From positions 20,320-84,319 of the forward strand of contig JBOGCH010000009.1 of assembly GCA_051656645.1 (NCBI GenBank): a stretch of 64,000 nt of DNA. The letters are read 5' to 3'. The position numbers were made by a program, and so were the translations under genes. Below the pieces are notes generated by a model. That model saw only the letters and a list, made by a program, of their open reading frames with translations. It did no database searches and was not told the origin of the DNA. This document shows positions 8,674 through 16,984 of the stretch, in pieces (position 1 is the stretch's first letter; each line of letters opens with the position of its first letter). This DNA comes from JBOGCH01 sp051656645. GTDB taxonomy: Bacteria; Bacteroidota; Bacteroidia; Bacteroidales; Marinifilaceae.

Positions 8674-9078
8674 TTATTTAATACTTGCTACTAATCGTAA
8701 CGTTTGATACCCTTTCGGAATATTCGCAAATATACGTATTTCTTTGTATTGTTTACCGTATCTGCCGGAAGAGTTAAACGCCACTTCAATTTTTCCTGTT
8801 TTCCCAGGGGCTATAGCCTTCTCCGGAAACTCCACCGTTGTGCATCCACATGTGGTTTCTACGTTGTTAATCCTTAATTTGTTATTACCCGTGTTCTTAA
8901 ATGTAAAGGTATGCAACACCGTTTCTCCTTCTGTAATATTACCAAAGTCAAACGTCTTGTGCTCAAATTCCATCTCAGTGGGTTGCAGATGCTCGGTTTT
9001 TTCAGTCCGCTCCTTGCAGGATTGCGTAGTTAACACCATACACAGTACTGCCATACAGGTGCAAATTAATTTCCCCAT
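8674..9078 (-). CDS. DUF1573 lipoprotein
   Basis: 134-residue envelope lipoprotein. The signal peptide ends in lipobox TQSC (Cys21). The mature part is one immunoglobulin-like DUF1573 domain with the family phrases FDFGNITEGETVLHTFTFKN and VETTCGCT. DUF1573 proteins are abundant in Bacteroidota and commonly precede yajC, as here. Molecular role unknown. The gene starts 6 bp after amn and probably shares its transcript. Confidence 0.9.
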   Translation of the reverse strand: MGKLICTCMAVLCMVLTTQSCKERTEKTEHLQPTEMEFEHKTFDFGNITEGETVLHTFTFKNTGNNKLRINNVETTCGCTTVEFPEKAIAPGKTGKIEVAFNSSGRYGKQYKEIRIFANIPKGYQTLRLVASIK

Positions 9079-9084
9079 TGTACA

Positions 9085-9858
9085 TTAAAAAATTAGATGC
9101 TTAATGGAAAAGGACTTGTCCTTGAGCGTTGTAATGGTTTCAATACCAATATCCAAATGTTCGCGCACAAACTTCTCCGTAACTTCCTTGTCCGACTCGG
9201 CTGTCTTTATCCCCTCAGAAATCATAGGTTGGTCCGATACCAACAGAAGCGCTCCTACAGGGATTCGATTTGCAAATCCTACCGTAAATAATGTAGCAGT
9301 TTCCATGTCTACAGCCGCAGCGCGTGTATTACGTAAATACTCTTTAAAACGCTCGTCAAACTCCCACACGCGTCGGTTTGTGGTATATACAACACCTGTA
9401 AAATACTGTCGGTTGTGTTGTACAATCATTTTGGAACAAGCTTTCTGTATGTTAAAAGCGGGTAGGGCAGGTACTTCATGTGGTAAATAGTCATTTGATG
9501 TCCCTTCGCCTTTAATTCCGGCAATAGGTAAAATGTAGTCACCAACCTGATACTTATTCTTTAACGCCCCGCATTTGCCTAAAAACAGTATGGCCTCAGG
9601 CTCAACGGCACTTAGTAAATCTAGTACAGTTGCCGCATTAGGGCTACCCATGCCAAAGTTTATCATTGTAATATCGTTAAACTGTACATTGGGCATGCTC
9701 CTATCTTCCCCAACAATGGGAACGTTATATTTCTCTGCAAAAAGGTGCAAATAATGTTCAAAATTGGTGAGCAATATGTATTTGGAGAAATCCTCCAACT
9801 TGCGTCCCGTGTAACGTGGCAGCCAATTTTCAACAATTTCCTTTTTAGTCTTCATCAT
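9085..9858 (-). CDS. amn: AMP nucleosidase
   Basis: Hydrolyses AMP to adenine and ribose 5-phosphate (purine salvage and AMP control). 257 residues, the short form usual in Bacteroidota, lacking the N-terminal domain of the E. coli enzyme. It has the nucleoside phosphorylase fold: INFGMGSPNAAT near 89-100, FLGKCGALKN near 125-134, and the active-site DMETATLF near 197-204 followed by VSDQPM. The related MTA/SAH nucleosidases are less likely given the GKCGALK and GEGTSNDY segments. First gene of the amn-DUF1573-yajC cluster, divergent from queA. Confidence 0.85.
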   Translation of the reverse strand: MMKTKKEIVENWLPRYTGRKLEDFSKYILLTNFEHYLHLFAEKYNVPIVGEDRSMPNVQFNDITMINFGMGSPNAATVLDLLSAVEPEAILFLGKCGALKNKYQVGDYILPIAGIKGEGTSNDYLPHEVPALPAFNIQKACSKMIVQHNRQYFTGVVYTTNRRVWEFDERFKEYLRNTRAAAVDMETATLFTVGFANRIPVGALLLVSDQPMISEGIKTAESDKEVTEKFVREHLDIGIETITTLKDKSFSIKHLIF

Positions 9859-9975
9859 TTCGTTTTTTATTATCTAACTTTACGCTCTCATTCGCAACAA
9901 AGTTTGTTTTTAGCGAATGCGTTACATGTAAAATTACTATTTATAATTCACTTTTACAAAATCTATACCAGGAAT

Positions 9976-11202
9976 ATGGAGTGTGTGGTTGAACAGCTTA
10001 AACAAATTAAAATTGAAGAGTACACGTATAATTTGCCGGATAACCGAATTGCCAAATACCCTTTGGCGCGTCGTGAAGATTCCAAATTACTTACGTACAC
10101 GGATGGCAACATTACGGAGCAACCTTTTTGCAATGTAGAATCACTGTTACCCGCCGGTACTACACTGATATTCAATAATACCAAAGTAATTCATGCGCGC
10201 ATACACTTTCGTAAAGTAACGGGTGCAGCTATTGAAGTGTTTTGTTTGGAGCCACATTTCCCTGCCGACTATGCGCAGAATTTCGCTGCTACAGGTACTT
10301 GTGAATGGAGTTGCATGGTGGGAAATTTAAAAAAATGGAAGGACGAAGCTATCTTCTGTGATTTTGACCACGCAGGTGTCACACACCGTCTGCAAGCTGA
10401 CAAAGTGTCACAAGCCGCAGGCGAAGTTATAGTTCGTTTTTCATGGAATGCTCCACTATCCTTTAGCGAGGTACTTGAATGTTGTGGACGTATGCCAATT
10501 CCGCCCTATCTAAACCGTGAGGCTGATGAGAGCGACGATATTCGCTACCAAACCATTTTCTCCAAGGAGGAGGGTTCCGTAGCTGCTCCAACGGCAGCGC
10601 TACACTTTAGTAAAGAGGTTATTAGCGCTCTTACTGCCGGTGGCGTTCGTGTGGATGAGGTAACCTTGCACGTTGGTGCAGGTACCTTCCGTCCTGTAAA
10701 AAGCGAAGATATAGGAGGGCATGACATGCACACCGAACATGTAGTAATTTCTAAAGAGTTAATCCAAACGCTTGCCAATAAAAACGGCGAGATTATTGCC
10801 GTAGGTACCACCTCTGTGCGTACGTTGGAGAGTTTGTACTGGATGGGAGTGAAGCGCTTGTCCGGGCACACGGATTTTAATACCATTTCTCAATGGGAAG
10901 TATATACACTGCCACAACAATACACCCTGCGTCAGTCAATGGAAGCGCTATACTCGTGGTTCATGGAAACCGGAAACACGCAACTGAAAGCCGCTACTAC
11001 CATTATTATTGTACCGGGCTATACTTTCCGTGTTATTGATGGCATGTTTACCAATTTTCACCAACCGCAAAGCACGCTACTACTGCTTGTTGCCGCTGCT
11101 GTGGGCGAGGACTGGAAGCGAATTTATGATTATGCAATGAGTCACGAATTCCGCTTTTTGAGCTATGGCGACTCCAGTCTCCTTAAAATTAAACGTCCTT
11201 AA
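9976..11202 (+). CDS. queA: QueA-type S-adenosylmethionine:tRNA ribosyltransferase-isomerase
   Basis: Transfers and isomerises the ribosyl group of SAM onto preQ1 in tRNA, giving epoxyqueuosine at the wobble base of GUN tRNAs. 408 residues from the chosen ATG at 9976. An in-frame ATG at 9745 would overlap the divergent amn gene and add 77 unrelated residues, so it is rejected. Family motifs are present: YNLPDNRIAKYPLARREDSKLL, FNNTKVIHARI, the PPYLNRE/YQTIF region, HVGAGTFRPV and the C-terminal NFHQPQSTLLLLVAA. The length exceeds the roughly 345-residue canonical enzyme because of inserts, so this could be the longer Bacteroidota paralogue rather than the primary QueA. Confidence 0.85.
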   Translation: MECVVEQLKQIKIEEYTYNLPDNRIAKYPLARREDSKLLTYTDGNITEQPFCNVESLLPAGTTLIFNNTKVIHARIHFRKVTGAAIEVFCLEPHFPADYAQNFAATGTCEWSCMVGNLKKWKDEAIFCDFDHAGVTHRLQADKVSQAAGEVIVRFSWNAPLSFSEVLECCGRMPIPPYLNREADESDDIRYQTIFSKEEGSVAAPTAALHFSKEVISALTAGGVRVDEVTLHVGAGTFRPVKSEDIGGHDMHTEHVVISKELIQTLANKNGEIIAVGTTSVRTLESLYWMGVKRLSGHTDFNTISQWEVYTLPQQYTLRQSMEALYSWFMETGNTQLKAATTIIIVPGYTFRVIDGMFTNFHQPQSTLLLLVAAAVGEDWKRIYDYAMSHEFRFLSYGDSSLLKIKRP

Positions 11203-11207
11203 ACCAC

Positions 11208-11642
11208 ATGGAACTATCATTGCCCGCTTTTCAACCCCGTGTTAAACGCGAGAAAGGAACACTATACATATTCGATACACTGCGTCGGCAATTTGTTGTA
11301 CTCACTCCCGAGGAGTGGGTACGCCAACACATTGTAAATTACCTCATAGAACACAAGGGCTATCCCAAAATGCTTATAGCCGTGGAACAGGAAATAGACC
11401 TTAACGGCCTTCGTCGCCGTTTTGACATTGTGTGCTATCGCCGCGACACCACCCCTTACTTGCTCATAGAGTGCAAGGCACCCACCGTGCCCATCACGCA
11501 AAAGGTATATGACCAGGCCTTTAACTACAATCACATCATAAAAGCTCCCTTTGTGGCCATGTCCAACGGATGCCAGCATCACTGCTACCGCTGCACGGAA
11601 ATGGGCTTTACACGCTTACCGGATTTTCCCGAATTTGCGTAA
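11208..11642 (+). CDS. HsdR_N-type PD-(D/E)XK fold protein
   Basis: 144-residue stand-alone protein resembling the N-terminal domain of type I restriction R subunits. The nuclease core is visible: FDIVCYRRD followed by LIECKAPT, giving the D...E-x-K arrangement. There is no helicase domain and no hsdM/hsdS nearby, so it is not a restriction system in the usual sense. Small proteins of this kind are common in Bacteroidota genomes, and their function is not established. It starts 5 bp after queA and is probably cotranscribed. The 11-bp-period array lies just downstream. Confidence 0.8.
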   Translation: MELSLPAFQPRVKREKGTLYIFDTLRRQFVVLTPEEWVRQHIVNYLIEHKGYPKMLIAVEQEIDLNGLRRRFDIVCYRRDTTPYLLIECKAPTVPITQKVYDQAFNYNHIIKAPFVAMSNGCQHHCYRCTEMGFTRLPDFPEFA

Positions 11643-11721
11643 CACCCTCTTTTGATGTTCGCCCTTTACTAATGAAAGGATTGTCGTATTACCAAAATGT
11701 ATGGCAATCAGTGCACCTATG

Positions 11722-11852
11722 TCTATACCCTCTCTATATTATGTCCGTATTCTCCCCGTGTTTTGTCCGTGTTTCCTCCGTCTCTTATAAGAACGGACAA
11801 AACACGGAGAAAATACGGAGATAACACGGACAATATCTAGAGAGGATACGGA
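11722..11852. repeat. Array A: 11-bp-period inverted tandem array
   Basis: The word TCCGT (one copy CCCGT) recurs at 11744, 11755, 11766 and 11777, exactly 11 bp apart. Degenerate TCTAT copies lie in phase at 11722 and 11733. The reverse complement ACGGA recurs at 11793, 11804, 11815, 11826 and 11848, again on an 11-bp grid with one decayed position at 11837. Arms 11744-11770 and 11793-11819 pair at 25 of 27 positions. Both mismatches are C opposite A, which become G-U wobbles in minus-strand RNA. Located between the HsdR_N gene and the LUD gene. Function unknown; see findings. Confidence 0.85.
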
Positions 11853-11914
11853 GAGAATATAAGAGAGCATAAGTAGGAGTTGCCTGGGTGTTATGTTTTT
11901 TCCATACAATTGTC

Positions 11915-11922
11915 TATTTTTG
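11915..11922 (+). promoter_or_regulatory. -7 box before the LUD gene
   Basis: TATTTTTG followed by TATGAGAC, 22 bp before the ATG at 11944. Perfect TAnnTTTG match. This predicts a short 5' leader. Confidence 0.55.
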
Positions 11923-11943
11923 TATGAGACTAAAACTTAAAAT

Positions 11944-12582
11944 ATGCCCTCAGAACAACAAATACAAAATTGCGTGGAGCAATTAAAAAGAAATAGATTC
12001 GAAGTTTATCGAGTAGAAACCGAAGCAGAAGCACATACCTTATTTATTGAGCAGATATTGCCGACGCTTAAGTTTGAGACTTTTTCATGGGGGGATTCTC
12101 GTACCATGAAGGCTACCGGTGTGTTGGAAACATTAAAAGCAGATGAAACGAAATGCGTAATTACTACTTTTGGTCCTACCATGACACGCGCTGAAAAGAT
12201 TTATTGGCGTAGAGAGGCGCTAACGGCCGATTTGTTTTTAACCGGTAGTAACGCAGTAACTGAAAAAGGTCAACTTGTAAATTTGGACATGGTTGGGAAT
12301 AGGGTAGGAGCGCTTACCTTTGGACCTAAACAGGTTGTATTGTTTATAGGAACCAATAAAATTGTACCTACATTGGATGATGCCATTGAGCGTGTGCGTA
12401 GCATTGCAGCTCCAATGAATGCAGCACTACATACCAACTTAAATACTCCTTGTCAAAAAACGGGTAAATGTATGGATTGTAACAGTGTGGACCGTATTTG
12501 TAACGTTTGGACAATACATGATAAGTGTTTTCCTGCCGGACGTATAAAAATTGTTTTAATTAACCGAGAGTTAGGTCTGTAA
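11944..12582 (+). CDS. LUD domain protein (LutC/YkgG-related)
   Basis: 212-residue cytoplasmic protein of the LUD (DUF162) family. The LutABC members take part in L-lactate oxidation; this group is often annotated only as lactate utilisation protein. It has the family SWGDSRTMKATGVLETL and GSNAVTEKGQLVNLDMVGNRV segments. A C-terminal cysteine cluster, C-x5-C-x2-C-x6-C (CQKTGKCMDCNSVDRIC), could hold an Fe-S cluster and is not part of minimal LutC. No lutA or lutB is adjacent, so a lactate role is not supported by context. Single gene with its own promoter-like box. Confidence 0.8.
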   Translation: MPSEQQIQNCVEQLKRNRFEVYRVETEAEAHTLFIEQILPTLKFETFSWGDSRTMKATGVLETLKADETKCVITTFGPTMTRAEKIYWRREALTADLFLTGSNAVTEKGQLVNLDMVGNRVGALTFGPKQVVLFIGTNKIVPTLDDAIERVRSIAAPMNAALHTNLNTPCQKTGKCMDCNSVDRICNVWTIHDKCFPAGRIKIVLINRELGL

Positions 12583-12602
12583 ACATTTATTCGGTAACTA
12601 TC

Positions 12603-12649
12603 AGCTCCTTTGGTGCGTAGTTAAGGCATAACTACAAATTAAAGGAGTT
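12603..12649 (+). promoter_or_regulatory. Leader hairpin covering the AGGAG ribosome-binding site
   Basis: An outer 7-bp helix pairs CTCCTTT (12605-12611) with AAAGGAG (12641-12647). An inner 6-bp helix pairs GTAGTT (12617-12622) with AACTAC (12630-12635). The right strand of the outer helix is the AGGAG sequence 6 nt before the ATG at 12654. It could mask the ribosome-binding site or end the upstream transcript, although no U-tract follows. Confidence 0.5.
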
Positions 12650-12653
12650 TATT

Positions 12654-13076
12654 ATGGAATCTGAAATGAATGTACCTATTAATGAAGGTCAAATACCGGC
12701 TTTACCACCGACACGGCCAATTTTTTTATCTGTTCTTTGCGTACTAACGTACGTGGGGAGTGGATTTCTATTCCTTTTCTCACTATTGACATTATTTTAC
12801 TCCAATAACATCACCTTATTTATGTTGCAAAACGGTATAGATCCCCGTGCTACACTTACGGGTGGTAATGTTTTTGCTGCATCCGTTATAGGTTTAATGC
12901 TTAGTGTTGCAACAATAATTGCAGCATCTAAGATGTGGAGATTACAGAAGTATGGGTTTTGGATGTATGTTGTAGTGCAATGCGTATCTATATTGCTTGT
13001 TTTTGACCCAATGGTTATTATAGGCAGTGCGCTTTTTATTTTGCTCTACTCGGCAAATTACAAGGTAATGAGTTAA
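12654..13076 (+). CDS. Small multi-pass membrane protein
   Basis: 140-residue protein not recognised as a named family. After a polar, proline-containing N-terminus (about 24 residues) there are four probable hydrophobic helices: about 25-48, 70-93, 103-119 and 121-137. No catalytic or metal-binding motif is visible. Preceded by an AGGAG sequence that is paired inside a leader hairpin. The last four codons and the stop form the left strand of a perfect 27-bp terminator stem shared with the convergent DUF4998 gene. Real coding is supported by the hydrophobic pattern and the clean start context. Confidence 0.72.
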   Translation: MESEMNVPINEGQIPALPPTRPIFLSVLCVLTYVGSGFLFLFSLLTLFYSNNITLFMLQNGIDPRATLTGGNVFAASVIGLMLSVATIIAASKMWRLQKYGFWMYVVVQCVSILLVFDPMVIIGSALFILLYSANYKVMS

Positions 13077-13126
13077 ACAACAAGAGACCTTCCGAAAGAA
13101 AGGTCTCTTGTTGTTTAACTCATTAC
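13065..13126. terminator. Perfect 27-bp bidirectional terminator overlapping a stop codon
   Basis: Arms 13065-13091 and 13100-13126 are exact reverse complements around an 8-nt loop. The left arm contains the last codons and TAA of the membrane-protein gene, and the right arm ends 4 bp before the stop of the convergent DUF4998 gene. A T-run follows on the plus strand. Confidence 0.85.
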
Positions 13127-13129
13127 TTT

Positions 13130-13810
13130 TTATTCAGCAATGATAATTTTTGTATAAGGTGTTGGGATTATATCTATGGCGTTATCCTCCGGATAGAAAT
13201 AGGTAACATAGGTAATCTCTGAATCTGGTTTTACATCAGGGAGTGTAGTTGTTAGCTCACTGCTACGTACCTGTATCTTAACCTCGTTATCGGAAGTATT
13301 TATATAGGTTATATCAAAACCGGCAAGAAATTCTGTTTCTTTCCAATTAATAACGTAGTCCCCTTCACTAAAAGCTGCAGTTTCAACATTACAATTGATA
13401 AGTGAACTTTGATAGGAATCTCCATACACGTTGCCCATAAATTCATAAGGTAAACCTACATTTCCATATTTATCTTTAGTAACCAGAGAGAATACGTATT
13501 CGCCCTCCGGACTTTCTTCTACTTCAAAGCTATAAGTTTGTTGGCCTGAAGGTAGTTTAAAGTTTACGGAGTCTTTTCCTAGATTCCATGTTACAACACA
13601 TTCTTCAATGCGCTGTGCACTGTAATAAATATCAATCATTCCTCGGTTATGTCCGGCTCTGAATTTAACAGAGTCCGGTCGTGCGGCGTAGATCGTTTCA
13701 CCTTCATCAAGATATTTTTGATGAGGATCATTCATTCCCGTACAACTAAAGCAGCATAGGACAATTATTAATTGCCATGCAGTGTTTATTATTTGTTTAT
13801 AGTGTTTCAT
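13130..13810 (-). CDS. DUF4998 surface lipoprotein
   Basis: 226-residue lipoprotein with signal peptide and a CCFSC lipobox region (Cys23). It resembles DUF4998 proteins, which accompany SusC/SusD pairs in Bacteroidota. The family-like start is NDPHQKYLDEGETIYAARPDSV, followed by beta-rich fibronectin-like folds. It is the last gene of the ECF-FecR-SusC-SusD-DUF4959 locus, 12 bp after the preceding gene. Probably displayed on the outer membrane as a ligand-binding accessory. No enzymatic residues recognised. Confidence 0.82.
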   Translation of the reverse strand: MKHYKQIINTAWQLIIVLCCFSCTGMNDPHQKYLDEGETIYAARPDSVKFRAGHNRGMIDIYYSAQRIEECVVTWNLGKDSVNFKLPSGQQTYSFEVEESPEGEYVFSLVTKDKYGNVGLPYEFMGNVYGDSYQSSLINCNVETAAFSEGDYVINWKETEFLAGFDITYINTSDNEVKIQVRSSELTTTLPDVKPDSEITYVTYFYPEDNAIDIIPTPYTKIIIAE

Positions 13811-13822
13811 TTTTCAGTAATT

Positions 13823-15025
13823 TTAGTCTTCTGTATAATAATCATCTTCCGGATCGTAATTTACTGGGCAACCCCAGAATGGAAGTTCCATAATATGGAA
13901 ACGTTCTCCTCCGTCCCATGATTTTGTTACAACGAAACGAATATACATATAGGCCGGTATGTCAGAGTCTACAGCAAAGTCCTCTCCGTTAACCTGATAT
14001 TGGTAATCCTCATTGGTATAGGATCCTAGCGGAAGTCCTGAAGGTTTGTATGATGAGTATTTACTTATTAAGTTCCAATTAGACATATCTGCGCTTGGTG
14101 ATTCGTTACAGCCATATACTTCAAACTCCTTAGGGTTACCGTGTCCGTATACCCAATCAGATGATGTAAGACGTTGGAATACTTTGAAGCGGCTCATTTT
14201 TATAGGTTCTTTGAATTTAAATGTAAATTGTTGTGGCCATGTTCCCGAAACGTCAGTATGATAACCACGTCCTTCATAATATGCATTATCCCATAGGTAG
14301 TCAACAATCCATCCCCAACCTGCCGGTTCATCATTAGCCATGGTGTATGGGCTAATCATTTTATATGGGATTTTCATTTCGAAAAGTGGTGTCAATGTTG
14401 AATAGAGAGTGTCGGAGAAATTATCCCAACGGTCGCGAATAAATACGGCAAATTTGGTTTCCTGTGATTTTAAGCCACGTACTGTGTATTTAATATCCTT
14501 GGAGTTGCGGTAAATGGTTTCAATATTAACAAATTCTCCATCAATCTCTTGTTGTACTGTTACGGCAATATTGGCTTCGGTAGGATTTTCCCAACTTAAC
14601 TTCACACCCCCAAAGTCTGACGATAAGGACAGACTGTTGAATATGGCAACATAGGGTGGAGTTTTAGGTTTAACATCAACATAACAAGGTGTAGATTCAT
14701 TTCCGCTTCTGTCCACTGCAATCAATTTAATTTGATGTGTCAGTGTATCGCCTATACCTTCAATTTTTAATGTATCGGTATATACAGATGCGCGAACTTC
14801 AGCCCACGCTCCGTTATTGTATTGAAATACACCTTTTACGTATAATAAATCCTCATCATCGGGCAACGTGTAGCTGATTTTTGCGCCACCGGCAAGATTA
14901 ATGACTTTAGGATTAGATACAGCTTGTGGTGCAATATTGTCAATAGCTGTTTGTCCTATGGGCGCATCTTCACAAGCAACAACAGCCCATAGAATGAAAA
15001 ACGATATAAATTTTAAATATCTCAT
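13823..15025 (-). CDS. SusE-position lipoprotein with DUF4959/DUF5126/DUF5000-like domains
   Basis: About 400-residue surface lipoprotein: signal peptide ending in AVVAC (the Cys follows a 17-residue signal), then two fibronectin-like beta domains (NIAPQAVSNPKVINLAGG... and PPYVAIFNSLSLSSDFGGVKL...). A C-terminal discoidin-like domain has FTFKFKEPIKMSRFKVFQRL and a FHIMELPFWG segment. This is the arrangement of DUF4959, DUF5126 and DUF5000 proteins found after SusD. The start at 15025 gives a clean signal peptide; an ATG at 15049 would overlap the SusD stop and add 8 residues. A glycan-binding role is inferred from position and discoidin similarity. Confidence 0.83.
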   Translation of the reverse strand: MRYLKFISFFILWAVVACEDAPIGQTAIDNIAPQAVSNPKVINLAGGAKISYTLPDDEDLLYVKGVFQYNNGAWAEVRASVYTDTLKIEGIGDTLTHQIKLIAVDRSGNESTPCYVDVKPKTPPYVAIFNSLSLSSDFGGVKLSWENPTEANIAVTVQQEIDGEFVNIETIYRNSKDIKYTVRGLKSQETKFAVFIRDRWDNFSDTLYSTLTPLFEMKIPYKMISPYTMANDEPAGWGWIVDYLWDNAYYEGRGYHTDVSGTWPQQFTFKFKEPIKMSRFKVFQRLTSSDWVYGHGNPKEFEVYGCNESPSADMSNWNLISKYSSYKPSGLPLGSYTNEDYQYQVNGEDFAVDSDIPAYMYIRFVVTKSWDGGERFHIMELPFWGCPVNYDPEDDYYTED

Positions 15026-15042
15026 AGCTTTAATATTGAGGT

Positions 15043-16974
15043 TTACCATCCTGGATTCTGAACCAGATTAGGGTTTACAATTAAATTATATTCTTTGATA
15101 GGGAAAAGATAATCTTTGGTTTGGAATGACATCTGATCCACAATTACTTGTCGATAAAAATCTTCACTATTTTGTCCATCTGAATTCCATCCCAAAATGT
15201 TTTTGTTCCATTTCTCAACGCCTTGTTTCCAACGTCGGATATCCCACACTATTTTACCTTCCATAGCAAGTTCAATAGAGCGTTCCTGTTGAATAATTTT
15301 TCGTGCTTGCTCTTTTGTTGCCGGTGCACCATATTTTGAATATCTACTCCATGCATCCATAACACCTTCAAGACCTGCTCTGTTGCGCACTTTGTCGACA
15401 TACGTAAACACTGTTGCATCGAAACCTTCAGATGCTTCATTTAAAGCTTCTGCATACAACAAATATAGGTCGGCTAAGCGAATCATTGGGAATGATGTAC
15501 GCTCAACAGTAACAGTGGCATCTTGTGCTGCATCGCTAACAGTTGTGCGATAGTGAACCAGTTTCTTTGCAAAATAGCCAGTTACAGAGTAGTTGTAGTT
15601 TCCTTTACGCCCGGCAACTTCACCGGCCTTAGCAGATGTTACAAATAATTCCCCGTTCATGTTGGTATTGCCATTTCCCCACCAAATACCGCCATCAAAT
15701 CCAATAGAAGCATAGAATCGGGGTTCTCTGTCAAAATGTAGTTTTACTGTTTCTACACCTTCTTTGATGTACCATTTATCTTGAGCCACAGATTGTTTTA
15801 ACTTGAAGCGACCTTCATAATCGAACTCTTTATCCTCGTCGATAGGTACCCCATTCTTTGTGTAATAGGTGTTGACTAAGTCAAATGTAGGGTTTAATGC
15901 ACTTTTTACGTAGCTTGTTGAGAACCAGTTGTTTTTTAGTTTTGGCAATGAGTAATACTGTACATTTCCGTATGAGTAGTTGCTTGTTGCTCCCCAAATG
16001 TACTCTTTATTCCAAGAGTCAAATATAATTTGGCGTAGCACTAATTGATGTTTAAGAGAGTCATTCAACGTAAACGGCGATACCGTGTCATCATATAAAT
16101 CAATACCTACACCTGTAGCACTTTCTATGGCTGCTTTACATGCCTCTGCTGCTAGTGTCCATCTTTGTGCTTCATATTGAGTTGGAAATAATGATGTCCC
16201 TCTGTTGTCCACTACTCCTTGTAATTCGCTATTTCCATTGAAGAGTGGGCTAGCAGATAACACAAGTGCTTTTGCTTTAATGGCCAAGGCAATTGGTTGA
16301 GTAAAACGACCCATTTCTGTTGCTTCGCTCTGTATTTGGGCTGGAAGGTCGTTAACCGCTTCATCAATAAGATTAACAACATATGTAATACATTCATCAA
16401 ATGGGCTTCTATATAATCTCATCTCCTCCGGTGATGCCGAGATAGGGAGATTTTTGTCCATGATTATTACGGCGCCATACATTTGAGTTAAGAAGAAATG
16501 GTAGTATGCTTTTAATACTTTTACTTCGGCAATCCATCTTTTTTTCTCAAGAGGTTCTAAGTCATAAACATTGTCAACATGTTCAAGGAAGATGTTACAT
16601 TCGCGTATAGCATTGTATAACGATACACCTCCGTTTTGTCCATCCCAATAGTTGTTTATAGGATTGTTGGTAGTTTGATTTCCTGAAAGTAGACCAAATA
16701 CAGTGTAATCAATTCTACTTGTAGCAGTAGTTTTTTGAGGAGTGTATATCTCGCCACTTCCTAAAACTCCCGGATCATATGATACATTCATACAAGAAGG
16801 AATTGAATTGTAACATGTATATAAATATCGTTTTGCTTTTTCGCGGTCTCTAAAAGCATACGATAAATCCTCGACATTATCAGGAACAACGTCCAAATAA
16901 TCACATCCGGTATTGCACGCCATAAGTACAATAAAGAAGCATTGAGTTATTTTAAGTAATATATTTTTATTCAT
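15043..16974 (-). CDS. SusD/RagB family nutrient-binding lipoprotein
   Basis: 643-residue outer-membrane lipoprotein that caps its SusC partner and binds the imported nutrient. The signal peptide carries two candidate lipobox cysteines (C20 and C24) before the typical DYLDVVPDN start. RagB/SusD features follow: AVKVLKAYYHFFLTQMYGAVIIMD-like TPR helices (the gene reads EVKVLKAYYHFF), a MIRLADLYLLYAEALNEA segment near 505-522, and a C-terminal GKIVWDIRRWKQG / LFPIKEYNLIVNP pattern. It is 10 bp downstream of the SusC gene. The ligand cannot be deduced from sequence. Confidence 0.95.
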   Translation of the reverse strand: MNKNILLKITQCFFIVLMACNTGCDYLDVVPDNVEDLSYAFRDREKAKRYLYTCYNSIPSCMNVSYDPGVLGSGEIYTPQKTTATSRIDYTVFGLLSGNQTTNNPINNYWDGQNGGVSLYNAIRECNIFLEHVDNVYDLEPLEKKRWIAEVKVLKAYYHFFLTQMYGAVIIMDKNLPISASPEEMRLYRSPFDECITYVVNLIDEAVNDLPAQIQSEATEMGRFTQPIALAIKAKALVLSASPLFNGNSELQGVVDNRGTSLFPTQYEAQRWTLAAEACKAAIESATGVGIDLYDDTVSPFTLNDSLKHQLVLRQIIFDSWNKEYIWGATSNYSYGNVQYYSLPKLKNNWFSTSYVKSALNPTFDLVNTYYTKNGVPIDEDKEFDYEGRFKLKQSVAQDKWYIKEGVETVKLHFDREPRFYASIGFDGGIWWGNGNTNMNGELFVTSAKAGEVAGRKGNYNYSVTGYFAKKLVHYRTTVSDAAQDATVTVERTSFPMIRLADLYLLYAEALNEASEGFDATVFTYVDKVRNRAGLEGVMDAWSRYSKYGAPATKEQARKIIQQERSIELAMEGKIVWDIRRWKQGVEKWNKNILGWNSDGQNSEDFYRQVIVDQMSFQTKDYLFPIKEYNLIVNPNLVQNPGW

Positions 16975-16984
16975 GATTTAAGTA

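Noticed and set aside
9745..9975. An in-frame upstream ATG would extend the QueA-like protein by 77 residues.
   Set aside because: The extension overlaps the divergent amn gene, has no similarity to QueA, and homology begins right after the Met at 9976.
11208..11642. A type I restriction-modification system from the HsdR_N domain.
   Set aside because: Only the small N-terminal nuclease-fold domain is present, with no helicase part and no hsdM or hsdS nearby.
11570..11824. An open frame running through array A.
   Set aside because: It overlaps the HsdR_N gene in another frame and is translated repeat sequence; no start context or protein family.
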